Shown here: piece by piece, positions 7,651-16,303 of the stretch | Position numbering within the stretch: position 1 is the stretch's first letter | How the letters are laid out: each line of letters starts with the position of its first letter | Assembly: GCF_010993775.1 (NCBI RefSeq) | Contig: NZ_WOTO01000003.1 | Location: 124,001 to 188,000, forward strand | Direction: 5' to 3' | DNA from: Fodinicola feengrottensis | Lineage (GTDB): Bacteria; Actinomycetota; Actinomycetes; Mycobacteriales; HKI-0501 | Length of the DNA stretch: 64,000 nucleotides | Position numbers and translations under genes: made by a program | Notes under the pieces: model-generated | The model's database searches: none | What the model was told of the DNA's origin: nothing | The model's input: only the letters and a program-made list of their open reading frames with translations

Positions 7651-9211
7651 ATGCCCTCCACTAGTTCTGACACCCGTGTGCTCTCCCACCTGATCGGCGG
7701 CCAGCGAGTCGCGGCGACCGGCGAGCTGCTCGACTCGACCAACCCGGCCCAGCGCACCGACGTGGTGGCGCGGTTCCCGATGGCCAGCGCCGAGACCTTC
7801 GTCGACGCGTGCCGGGTGGCCAGCGCCGCGCAGGCCGGCTGGGCGGCCGTGCCGGCTCCCGTGCGCGGCCAGGTCATCGGCGCCATCGGCCAGCTCGTAC
7901 GGGCCAACAAGGAAGCGCTGTCCCGGCTGGTCACCCGCGAGATGGGCAAGCCGTACGCGGAGTCGCTCGGCGAGGTGCAGGAAGTCATCGACACCTGCGA
8001 CTTCTTCCTCGGCGAGGGCCGCCGGCTGTACGGCCAGACCGTGCCGAGCGAGGTTGGTGACAAGCAGCTGTTCACCTTCCGCCGGCCGGTGGGCACGATC
8101 GCGATCGTGACCGCGTCCAACTTCCCGATCGCCGTTCCGTCGTGGTACATCATCCCGGCGCTGCTGGCCGGCAACTCGATCGTCTGGAAGCCGTCCGAGC
8201 TGACCCCCGCGATCGGCGACGCCTTCGCCGAGATCATGGTCCGCGCGGGCGTGCCGGCGGGGGTGTGTTGAACCTCGTACACGCCGACGGTCCGAGTACG
8301 TCCGACGGCCTGGCAGCCGCGTTGGAGGCCGGCACGCTCGACAAGATCGGCTTCACCGGTTCGACCGAGACCGGCCGCAAGATCAGCGAGCTCTCCGGCC
8401 GTTACCTGCAGACCCCGATTTTGGAGCTGGGCGGCAAAAACCCGCTGGTGGTGGCCGCTGACGCCGACCTCGACCTGGCGGTGGAGGGCGCGCTCTTCGG
8501 CAGTTTCGGTACGGCCGGCCAGCGCTGCACGTCGACCGGCACGATCTGGGTGCACGCGGACGTACACGACGAGTTCCTCAGCCGGTTCAGCGCCGCCGTA
8601 GAGAACGCCGTCATCGGCGACCCGTCGGAGAACGTCCTTTACGGACCGATGATTTCTGAGACGTATCTGCACCGCTACGAGGCGTTCCTGGACTGGATCG
8701 CCGACCACCACAAGGTTTCCGGCTCCGGCAGCACCGCACCGCGGACGCGCCGCGGCGCGGCTTCGTCGGCGACCCGAGTGACGGTTTTTACGCGCACCCG
8801 GTGATCGTCGACGGCATCAAGCCCGGCGACGAGCTCTATGCGAAGGAGACCTTCGGGCCGCTGGTCGGCGTCGGCACGTACACCGACATCGCCGAGGCGA
8901 TCGAACTGGCGAACGGGCACGGTTACGGGCTGTCCAGCGCGATCTACACCAACGACCCGCGGACGGCCTTCACCTTCGCCAACGGCATCAGCGCCGGCAT
9001 GACCAGCGTGAACAACTCCACGTCCGGCGCTGAGGCGCATCTTCCCTTTGGCGGCAACGGAAAGTCTGGCAACGGCTCGCGCCAGTCCGGCATTTGGGTG
9101 CTCGATGCGGTGACCCAGTGGCAGTCTCTCAACTGGGACTACTCCGGCAAGCTGCAGAAGGCGCAGATGGACACCACCGTGCTGCCCGCCGATCTCGACT
9201 TCCGCGTCTAG
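7651..9211 (+). CDS. Aldehyde dehydrogenase, ALDH7 (aminoadipate-semialdehyde)-like (frame-disrupted)
   Basis: About 510 residues once indels at about 8263 (a G run) and about 8738 are bridged. The cofactor-binding segment IAIVTASNFPIAVPSW, the general base in LELGGKNPLVV and the catalytic cysteine in FGTAGQRCTS are all present. The motif text around the cysteine and GKSGNGSRQSG near the C-terminus resemble the ALDH7/AmaB group that oxidises 2-aminoadipate 6-semialdehyde in lysine/pipecolate catabolism. The next gene, an FAD amine oxidase, starts on its stop codon (TAGTG), so the two are coupled and probably act in one pathway. Exact substrate is inferred. Confidence 0.82.
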
Positions 9212-10373
9212 TGGTCCGTACGCTGCCCGAGCGGGCGGGCTTCGGTTGTCGTCATCGGCGGGGGGATTGTCGGGGTTTCCACGGCATTCCACCTCGCCGA
9301 GGCCGGTGTGCGAGATGTTCTGTTGATAGAGCGGGATTCTCTCGGCGCCGGTTCGACCTCCAAGGCCGCCGGCGGCGTACGGGCGTCGTTTTCCACGCTG
9401 GCGAACATCGCGCTCGGCGCCCGGTCTTTGCGGACCTGGCGCACTTTCGCGGACCGTCCAGGCGGGCAGATTGACCTTGAGCAGGTTGGATATCTCTTCC
9501 TGCTGTCCACTGAGGACGATCTGCGCGGCTTCTCGGAAGCTGTCGCAGTGCAGGCCGATTTTGCTCTGGAATCACGGATAATCGACCCGGCCGAGGTCCT
9601 GCGACTCAATCCATTGGTGGTCACCGACGGATTGGTCGGCGCCGCGTACTCGCCAGGCGACGGCTACTGCACACCCGAGGCCGCGGTCGCGGGCTATGCC
9701 ACCGCGGCCCGCCGGCATGGTGCTCGGCTGGTCACCGGGGTTTTGTGCGTCCTCGATCGAAAAGTCCGGCGACGAGATCGTCGGTGTCCACACCAGTGCG
9801 GGCTTTGTGCGTACGGACACGGTGATCTGCTGCGCTGGCGCGTGGTCGCGGTCGGTGGGGGAGATGGCCGGCACCGCGCTGCCGGTCACGCCGGTACGTC
9901 GGCAGATCGCCGTCACCGAGCCGGTTTCCGTTCTGCCAGAGCGATTCCCGATGACGTTGGACTATTCGTCCACGTTCTACTTCCATCGAGAAGGTCCGGG
10001 ACTGCTTTTTTTTGGGATGTCGCCGGACGAAGAGCCGGGCTTTCACACGCGTACCGATGACCGCTGGCTGTCCGGGCTCGCCGAGGCGGTGTCCGTACGC
10101 GCACCGGCCCTCGCCGACGTGGGCATCGCGCACACCTGGGCGGGCCTCTACGAAGTCACCCCGGACCACGACGCGCTGATCGGCGAAGTGTGGGGGGTGT
10201 CCCGTTTCCTCTACGCGTGTGGCTTTTCCGGCCATGGCTTCCTGATGGGACCCGCCGTCGGCGAGGTCGTCCGTGATCTCTACCTGCGCCGGCAGCCTTT
10301 CGTTGACGTTTCAGCGATGTCCACCGACCGCTTCGTCGCCGGCGCCACCCGCTCCGAACTGCACATCATTTGA
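9211..10373 (+). CDS. FAD-dependent amine/amino-acid oxidoreductase (DAO/sarcosine oxidase family; frame-disrupted)
   Basis: A likely GTG start at 9211 overlaps the aldehyde dehydrogenase stop. The FAD-binding motif VVVIGGGIVGVSTAFHLAEA is reached after an early indel near 9240, and a second indel at about 9745 joins the halves. Other family marks are a glycine-rich GAGSTSKAAGGVR, the AGAWS motif, and the C-terminal GLYEVTPDHDALIG and GFSGHGFLMGPAVGE, which contact FAD. Such enzymes oxidise secondary or primary amines such as sarcosine, proline or pipecolate. Coupling to an ALDH7-like gene suggests the amine product aldehyde is passed on, as in the AmaA/AmaB pair. Confidence 0.8.
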
Positions 10374-10425
10374 GTTTTAAGCAACACCTCCCGCGTACAC
10401 ACACGTTCCCGTATGACAAGGTCGT

Positions 10426-10477
10426 TTGACATCAAGTCAAGGGCGCTGTACATCTTGTCAAGTGAGCTGTACGTCTG
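10426..10477 (+). promoter_or_regulatory. Promoter with two 21-bp phased operator repeats
   Basis: TTGACA at 10426-10431 and TACATC at 10449-10454 are 17 bases apart. A direct repeat of 21 bases occurs exactly twice, starting at 10436 and 10457 (gtcaagggcgctgtacatc and gtcaagtgagctgtacgtc). Two sites one period (two helical turns) apart overlap the -10 and the start region, as expected for a repressor. The XRE protein encoded at the end of this operon is the natural candidate. Confidence 0.5.
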
Positions 10478-10490
10478 AGAGGGATGTGAA

Positions 10491-11259
10491 ATGAACACAG
10501 GAGCGTTGGTGGCGTTGGCGGTCGCGGCGCTGATCGCCGGACTGGGTGCGCTGGTGGTGGCGTTTGTGCTGCGGAAGCGGCTGCGGGTGCCATTGGTGAT
10601 TTTCGTTGTGGCGGCTGGCTTTTACGTGCTCAACCTGATCGTCCAGCAGCCGATTTTTCTGGGCATTCGGGCCACTACGCATGCCACCGGGTTGCTGATG
10701 ACCGGACTGATCGCGCCGGCTGTCTACGCGGTGTGTGAGGGAGGTCCTCCGATTTTTCAGCTTCCGGGTGGGGAAATCGATGCGCGGCAACCGTACGCCC
10801 AACGGCGCGATCATGGCCGGGCTCGGACACGGTGGCGCCGAGTCGATGTTCTTCACGCTCGCGATGATCGCCAGCGTGGCGACCGCGGTGTTCGCGCCGC
10901 GGGCGTTCATCGCCAACGGCGGCGACCCGAACACGATCCTGCACGGCGGCCCTGGCTACTACCTGGAGTTCACCCTCGGCCGGGTGTTGGCGATCACCGC
11001 CCACCTCGGCTTCGCCACTTTGGCGGTGCTCGCGTACCGAAAGTCCCAGCTCTTCCTGCCGGTCGCGATCGTGGCGCATTTCGCGGTGGACGCCAGTGTT
11101 TTCAGTCTGCAGGGCATTTTGCCGGCCAGCAGCCCCCTCCCGGACCTGCTGTTCGCCGGTTGGGCAGCGCTGTCGATCGCGTTGCTGGTGGTTGTCCGCC
11201 GGCGTTGGACCGCGCAGGAGCGGACCACCTTGGAGGCGGCGCCGGCCGCCGCTGCGTGA
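10491..11259 (+). CDS. YhfC-family intramembrane protease-like protein (frame-disrupted)
   Basis: About 255 residues with seven or so hydrophobic segments. An indel near 10738 is needed to join MNTGALVALAVAALIAGLG... to the remainder. The joined middle reads VCEE-VLRFFSFRV then GHGGAESMFF, the conserved Glu/Arg and GHGGxES signatures of the YhfC (DUF2324) putative glutamic intramembrane peptidase family. Function of the family is unknown beyond prediction. It is the first gene of a three-gene unit with a small membrane protein and an XRE regulator, read from a promoter with repeated operators. Confidence 0.72.
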
Positions 11260-11269
11260 GGATGGGCGG

Positions 11270-11650
11270 ATGAGAAAGCCGCAGCGCAGGTCGGTGGTCT
11301 ACACGGTCCAGGTGCTGATCTTGATGGTGGTCGTCTACCCGGCGCTGCTGGTGCTCGTACGGTTGATCGCGCCTGACGACGCACACTCGCCGCTTCGGTA
11401 CGTGATCGCCATCCTTCCGGCGGTGCCGGTCGCCGGGGTGGCGATCGCGTACGTCCGCTGGCTCCGCCAGGCCGACGAACTGGAGCGGCGCATTCAGCTG
11501 GAGGCGATGGCTTTCAGTGCCATCGTGACGATTCTCGGCGTCGGGACTTACGTCGTACTGACCGACCTGCCGGCCTGGGTTCTCTTCCTGAGTTTCATGG
11601 CACTGTGGCTGGTCGGCGTGATCGCCCGCAAAATGTGGCTGAACCGTTGA
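11270..11650 (+). CDS. Small membrane protein, four-helix type
   Basis: 126 residues from ATG 11270 with four hydrophobic stretches (about 13-33, 45-62, 82-100 and 103-120). The segment WLRQADELERRIQLEAMAF between helices 2 and 3 is typical of small actinobacterial membrane proteins encoded just before a short XRE regulator. The stop overlaps the TTG start of that regulator (TTGA), so the two are made together. Possibly the sensor or anti-repressor partner. No enzymatic motif is visible. Confidence 0.7.
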   Translation: MRKPQRRSVVYTVQVLILMVVVYPALLVLVRLIAPDDAHSPLRYVIAILPAVPVAGVAIAYVRWLRQADELERRIQLEAMAFSAIVTILGVGTYVVLTDLPAWVLFLSFMALWLVGVIARKMWLNR

Positions 11651-11841
11651 AAAACAAGCTGCGCGTGTTGCGCGCCGAACACGGCTGGTCGCAGGCGGAC
11701 CTGGCCGAGAGGCTGGCGGTTTCCCGGCAGACGGTGAACACGATCGAGAACGGCCGCTATGACCCGAGCCTGCCGCTCGCTTTTGCCATTGCCCGGGTCT
11801 TCCAGCTCACCATTGAGGACGTTTTCGACCCGGAAGCGTGA
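11647..11841 (+). CDS. Short XRE-family helix-turn-helix regulator (YozG type)
   Basis: 64 residues made almost entirely of one helix-turn-helix: WSQADLAERLAVSRQTVNTI then ENGRYDPSLPLAFAIARVF and IEDVF. The start is the TTG at 11647, overlapping the previous stop. No Shine-Dalgarno of its own is needed if translation re-initiates. Proteins of this size and pattern act as dimeric repressors linked to a membrane partner. It is likely to bind the phased repeats at 10436-10477. Confidence 0.88.
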   Translation: MKNKLRVLRAEHGWSQADLAERLAVSRQTVNTIENGRYDPSLPLAFAIARVFQLTIEDVFDPEA

Positions 11842-11947
11842 CGGCTGGCACAGCGACCGTCAAGCCGGCGTCAAAAGTGGGCATCCGGCGTTTGGAATCC
11901 GTTAGGACATCTAGGACAAGGCAGACTTCGGACGCAGCATTGCGGGT

Positions 11948-12061
11948 ATGGCCCATACCTCGAACCGGACGCCGCGACTGACCTCCGAGCAGTTCGCCTG
12001 GCTGGTCATCGTGCTGATGGTGGCGCTGCTGGCCGGCGGTCTCTACTGGATCGGGCGATGA
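11948..12061 (+). CDS. Single-pass membrane micropeptide (37 aa)
   Basis: An ORF of 37 codons with a hydrophilic N-terminus (MAHTSNRTPRLTSEQFAW) and one transmembrane helix (LVIVLMVALLAGGLYWIG). Its TGA overlaps the ATG of the Lrp-type gene at 12058, which argues it is really translated. I do not recognise it. It may tether or modulate the downstream proteins, but that is speculative. Confidence 0.5.
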   Translation: MAHTSNRTPRLTSEQFAWLVIVLMVALLAGGLYWIGR

Positions 12062-12387
12062 GCGCCCCGTACCCGGCGCCGGTCGTCCAGTCGTCCACTG
12101 TGGACGCGATCATCGGCGTACGGCTGGACCCGCGGTTTCGCTGGGAGGACTTCGACGACTTCCTCTGCCGGGAGCCGTCGGTCCAGCAGGCCTGGCACGT
12201 GGCCGGTGACGTGGACATCGAGTTTCGGCTCAGCTGCACGGATCGGCCGGCGCTGGGCGCTTTCCTGGCCCGGTTGCGCGCGGAGAAATCGGCCGCCGAA
12301 ACCACCATCAACCTCATCCTGCGACCAGTCCACGGTCTCGGCGGCCGCCGTCTGATCGGCATTATTGGTGGAAAGGCTCGGTCATGA
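12058..12387 (+). CDS. Stand-alone Lrp/AsnC ligand-binding (RAM) domain protein
   Basis: 109 residues matching the effector-binding half of Lrp/AsnC regulators (VRLDPRFRWEDFDDFL, then VQQAWHVAGDVDIEFRLSC and TTINLILRPV) but with no helix-turn-helix. Stand-alone RAM domains bind amino acids and can modulate full-length Lrp proteins (known for the fold). It is coupled at both ends: its ATG overlaps the micropeptide stop and its TGA overlaps the lysA ATG at 12384. Lysine or diaminopimelate is an obvious ligand to suspect. Confidence 0.7.
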   Translation: MSAPYPAPVVQSSTVDAIIGVRLDPRFRWEDFDDFLCREPSVQQAWHVAGDVDIEFRLSCTDRPALGAFLARLRAEKSAAETTINLILRPVHGLGGRRLIGIIGGKARS

Positions 12388-13721
12388 CCCTCAGGGAACT
12401 CATTCCGTCGTTGCGCTCGTCGCTGCCGGACAAGCTGGCCCCGATCATCTGGCCGCGCACCACCCGCCGGGTTGGCGGCGACATCCAGATCGGCGGTGTC
12501 AGCCTCGCCAGCATCGCCGGCCGGTTCGGTACGCCCGCGTACGTGCTGGACGAGGTCGACCTGCGGGAGCGCTGCCAGGAATACCGGCGGGCCTTCGCCG
12601 GTGAAGAGGTCGCGTACGCGGGGAAGGCGCTGCTGACTCGGGCGGTGGCCCGGATGATCGGCGAGGAGGGCCTCTCGCTGGATGTCTGCTCGGCCGGCGA
12701 AATGGCCGTCGCGCGGGCCGTCGGATTCCCGGCTGCGGAGTGATCCTGCACGGTAATGCGAAAACTCCGGCGGATCTGGCTTTCGCTCGGGACTACGGAG
12801 TAGGCCGGATCGTGATCGACTCGCTCGGCGAGATCGCCCGGATCGCTGCCGAGGCACCGGAACCGCAGCGGGTGCTGTTGCGCATCGTGCCGGGCGTCGA
12901 CGCGCACACCCACGCGGCGCTGACCACCGGCACCGAACACCAGAAGTTCGGACTTTCGCTGGCCACCGGCGATGCCGCCGAGGCGGTCCGCCGAGTGCTT
13001 GGCCAGAAGCCCTTGACCTTGTCCGGCGTACACGCGCACATTGGTTCGCAAGTGAGTCGTTTCGGTGCGTACGAACAGGAAATCCGCCAGCTGGTCGCGT
13101 TTTTTTGGCGGGCATCCACGACGAACACCGAATCACCGTGCCGGAACTGAACATCGGCGGCGGGCACGCGGTCGCGTACGTGGACGGCGACGACAGTTTC
13201 GCGTTGGACGACTTCGCCACCCGCATCCGCGCGGTGGTTTCGAATGCCAGCAGAACCGGTTGCCGGTGCCTCGGCTGACGGTGGAACCCGGCCGCGCCAT
13301 CGTGGCCCGCGCCGGGGTCGCGATTTATCACGTGGTGGCAGTGAAACGGGCCGCCAGCGGCCGCCGGATGGTGGCCATCGACGGTGGCATGAGCGACAAT
13401 CCGCGGCCGGCGCTTTATGGCGCGCACTACAGCGTTGTCCTATTAGGACGGAAGGCGGACGCGGCCCAGGAGCCGATGACCGTCGTTGGCCGACACTGCG
13501 AGGCCGGCGACATCCTCGCCGAAAACGTGCCGCTGCCGGCCGACGTACGCCCCGGCGACCTGGTCGCGGTGCCAGCGGCCGGCGCGTACCACTTCCCGCT
13601 CGCCTCCAATTACAACCTGGTCGGCCGCCCACCCCTGATCGCCGTCCGCGGCGGCGACGCCCGAGTCCTGATCCGCCGAGAAACCATCAACGACCTGCTC
13701 GTCCGAGACGTAGGCGAGTAG
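12384..13721 (+). CDS. lysA: Diaminopimelate decarboxylase (LysA type; frame-disrupted)
   Basis: PLP-dependent fold-III decarboxylase of about 445 residues after bridging indels near 12738, 13100 (a T7 run) and 13245. Seen in order: FGTPAYVLDE, the PLP lysine in VAYAGKALLTRA, LDVCSAGEMAVARAVG, ILHGNAKTP, GVHAHIGSQVS, ELNIGGGHAVAY, VEPGRAIVARAG and AIDGGMSDNPRPALYG. This removes CO2 from meso-diaminopimelate to give lysine. It is coupled to a RAM-domain gene and not to hom/thrB, so it may be a second copy or be used in a specialised pathway. Decarboxylases of related substrates share these motifs. Confidence 0.82.
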
Positions 13722-13750
13722 AGGCACGACGCCATTCGTTGTCCGTCATT

Positions 13751-13810
13751 CGTCGAGAGGGGAATTGTCCCACTCTCGGCGTCGAGTGTGGGGTTTTGTC
13801 CCGCACTCGG
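13751..13810. repeat. Paired-hairpin intergenic repeat, copy 1
   Basis: Two abutting palindromes of about 31 bp (13751-13781 and 13780-13810), each with arms of the form cgtcgagtgtggg...cccgcactcg. The same arrangement recurs at 29533-29596. It lies between convergent lysA and iclR, so it may end transcription in both directions. Confidence 0.75.
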
Positions 13811-13860
13811 TAGGTGTGGCGGCCGCAGAGGTGTCACACCGCGGGATCTGGCGCGAGGGT

Positions 13861-14626
13861 TCAACGTGGCTGACCGCCGAGGCGGCGGGTGAAGGTGGCG
13901 GCGGTTTTGCGGACGAAACGGGCGATGTCGGCCCGTCCGGCGGAATCTACCGCGGTGGAACGGAAAGTTGTCGCGACAGCCGCCGCTGGGCGGCCGGTGT
14001 GGTCCAGAACCGCGACAGCGACTGAGGCATAGCCGGTGGTCACCTCACCGTCCTCCTCGGCGTAGCCGGTTTTTCGTTCAGAGGTAAGGATTCGGCGCAG
14101 CGCGGTCAACGTTCGCGGGCCAACGCCGGTCCGGTCGACGAGTGTGTCGGCAGTAGGAAACAGCGCCCGCAGCTGGTTGGCCGGCAGCGCCGCCAACATC
14201 GCTCGACCGGAGGCGGTCAGCTGTGCCGGCAGCGTACGCCCACGTCCGTGACCAGCGGTTCCGCTCGCGGTGGACGGGTCTCGATGACGTAGAGCGTCTC
14301 CCGGCCGTGCAGCACGCCCAGGTGGGCGGTGAAGCCGATGTCCGCGACCAGTCGAGTCAGCAGCGGCCGGCCGAGCCGCTCCAGCGGGGTCGTACGCAGG
14401 TAGGCCGAGCCGATCTCGAAGGCCGTCCCCCCAGCGCGTACCGGCGTTCTTCCGGCAAATGAATGACAAATCCCTGGTCAGCGAGCACCGAAAGCAGGTG
14501 ATATGCGCTGGACCGCGGCAACCCCAGCTCGCGGGCGATCGCGCTGGCCGGCAACGGCCCCGGCCGGGCCGCCAGCAGGCGCAGCACCTCCAGCGCACGC
14601 CGTACGGCCGGGATCTGGTCCTGCAC
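13861..14626 (-). CDS. IclR-family regulator, probable hut repressor (frame-disrupted)
   Basis: GTG start at 14626. The N-terminal winged helix (VRRALEVLRLLAARPG, then ASAIARELGLPRSSAYHLLS) is in the first frame. The effector domain continues in other frames after indels near 14430 and 14245 (GDALYVIET-like text, then LTASGRAMLAALPANQLRAL, GYAEEDGEVTTGYASVAVAV). It is divergent from hutHUI with 116 bases between starts and a palindrome at the hutH promoter. An IclR-type HutR controls histidine use in Corynebacterium resistens, so a hut role is well supported by context. Confidence 0.8.
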
Positions 14627-14632
14627 AGCGCC

Positions 14633-14638
14633 AATCTA
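14633..14638 (-). promoter_or_regulatory. -10 box of a leaderless iclR promoter
   Basis: TAGATT on the minus strand ends 6 bases before the GTG start at 14626. This spacing would put the transcription start at the start codon itself, and no Shine-Dalgarno is present. This supports the chosen start. Confidence 0.55.
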
Positions 14639-14668
14639 TTACCACCCGCAACAGACCCCGCCAACCGG

Positions 14669-14688
14669 TATAGTCTCGGATACGAGAC
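14669..14688 (+). promoter_or_regulatory. hutH promoter -10 overlapped by a palindromic operator
   Basis: TATAGT at 14669-14674 is a good -10 for hutH. A perfect palindrome GTCTCG-GATA-CGAGAC (14673-14688) begins on its last two bases, where a bound repressor would block the polymerase. The IclR protein encoded divergently is the likely ligand-responsive binder. Confidence 0.6.
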
Positions 14689-14742
14689 ACCATCATCCGC
14701 TCAGGGGCGGCGGAAAGTGCGTTGAGCGGTGGAATGGTTCCC

Positions 14743-16293
14743 ATGACGGACCATGTGCAGGTGGGGATCGAGCCGCTGGCGCCGGCCGACGTGCTGGCGG
14801 TGGCGCGGCGGGAGGTGCCGGTGGCGCTGACTGAGCAGGCGCTGAAGGCGATGCGTTCCTCTCGCGAGGTCATCGACGACCTGGCCAGCGACGAGGGCAC
14901 CCCGCATTACGGTGTCTCGACCGGTTCGGTTTCGGGGCGTTGGCGACGACGTACATTCCGGCCGAGCGGCGTTCGGCCCTGCAGCGGTCACTGATCCGCT
15001 CGCACGCGGCGAGTTCCGGTGCCGAGGTGGAGCGCGAGGTCGTACGCGCGTTGATGTTGTTGCGACTGCGGACCTTGGCTTCCGGGCGCACGGGCGTACG
15101 CCCGGAGACCGCGCAGCTGTTGGCCGCACTGCTCAACGCGGGCATCACGCCGATCATCGGCGAATACGGCAGCCTGGGTTGCTCGGGTGACCTGGCGCCG
15201 TTGTCGCATGTCGCGTTGGCGCTGATGGGCGAGGGCGCGGTACGCGATCGGGACGGCCAGCAAATGCCGGCCGCGGACGCGTTGGAAGCTGCCGATCTGG
15301 TGCCGGTCGAGTTGGCCGCCAAGGAGGGCCTCGCACTCATCAACGGCACCGACGGCATGCTCGGGATGCTCGTGATGGCCGCTGACGACCTGCGTGAGTT
15401 GCTGAAACTCGCCGACATCGCGGCCGCCATGAGCGTCGAGGCGCTGCTGGGCACCGACCGGTTTTTTCGCCGCGGACCTGCAGGAGTTGCGGCCGCATCC
15501 GGGCCAGGCCGCGGCCGCCGCGAACATGCGCGCGCTGCTCGCCGGCTCGGCGATCATGGAAAGCCACCGCGGCCCGGACTGCACGCGAGTGCAGGACGCC
15601 TACTCGTTGCGGTGCGCTCCGCAGGTGGCCGGCGCGGCCCGCGACACGCTTGACTACGTCAACACGGTCGCTGGTCGCGAACTGCGGTCCATTGTGGACA
15701 ATCCGGCCGTACTTCCGGACGGCCGGGTCGAATCGAATGGCAACTTCCACGGCGCACCAGTCGCGTATGCGCTGGATTTCCTGGCCATTCCGCTGGCCGA
15801 TGTGGCGAGCATGTCCGAGCGGCGTACGGACCGGATGCTGGACAAAGCCCGTTCGAATGGACTGCCGCCATTTTTGGCCCACGAGGTCGGCGTCGACTCC
15901 GGCCATATGATCGCGCATTACACTCAGGCCGGGGTGGTTTCCGAGCTGAAGCGACTGGCCAACCCGGCCAGTGTGGACTCCATCCCGACCTCGGCGATGC
16001 AGGAAGACCACGTGTCGATGGGCTGGGCGGCCGGCCGCAAACTCCGCCGCGGGATCGACGGACTTCGACGCGTACTGGCGATTGAGATCCTCACCGCGGC
16101 CCGCGCTCTCGACCTTCGCGCGCCACTGACGCCAGCCCCAGCAACGAAAGCGGTGGTTCAGGCGCTCAGGTCCACAGTGGACGGGCCAGGCCCGGATCGC
16201 TGGCTTTCCCCCGACATCGACAAAACCGTCGCCGCGGTGCAGGACGGCTCGCTGCTGTCCGCCGCCGAATCCGTCACCGGCCCGCTGGAATAA
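14743..16293 (+). CDS. hutH: Histidine ammonia-lyase (frame-disrupted)
   Basis: First enzyme of histidine breakdown: non-oxidative deamination to urocanate, cytosolic homotetramer. Two indels (about 14935 and 15470) divide it. Bridged length is about 515 residues, normal for the family. The self-forming MIO cofactor site appears as [14 protein letters not shown] (Cys-Ser-Gly instead of Ala-Ser-Gly). Also seen are [36 protein letters not shown] and [14 protein letters not shown] 14743 was chosen for the ggtgga eight bases upstream. It is followed after 10 bases by hutU. Confidence 0.92.
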
Positions 16294-16303
16294 AGGAGCT
16301 CCG

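Noticed and set aside
13765..14025. Plus-strand 86-codon ORF after lysA
   Set aside because: Begins inside the paired-hairpin repeat and runs antisense into iclR; no start site or motif.
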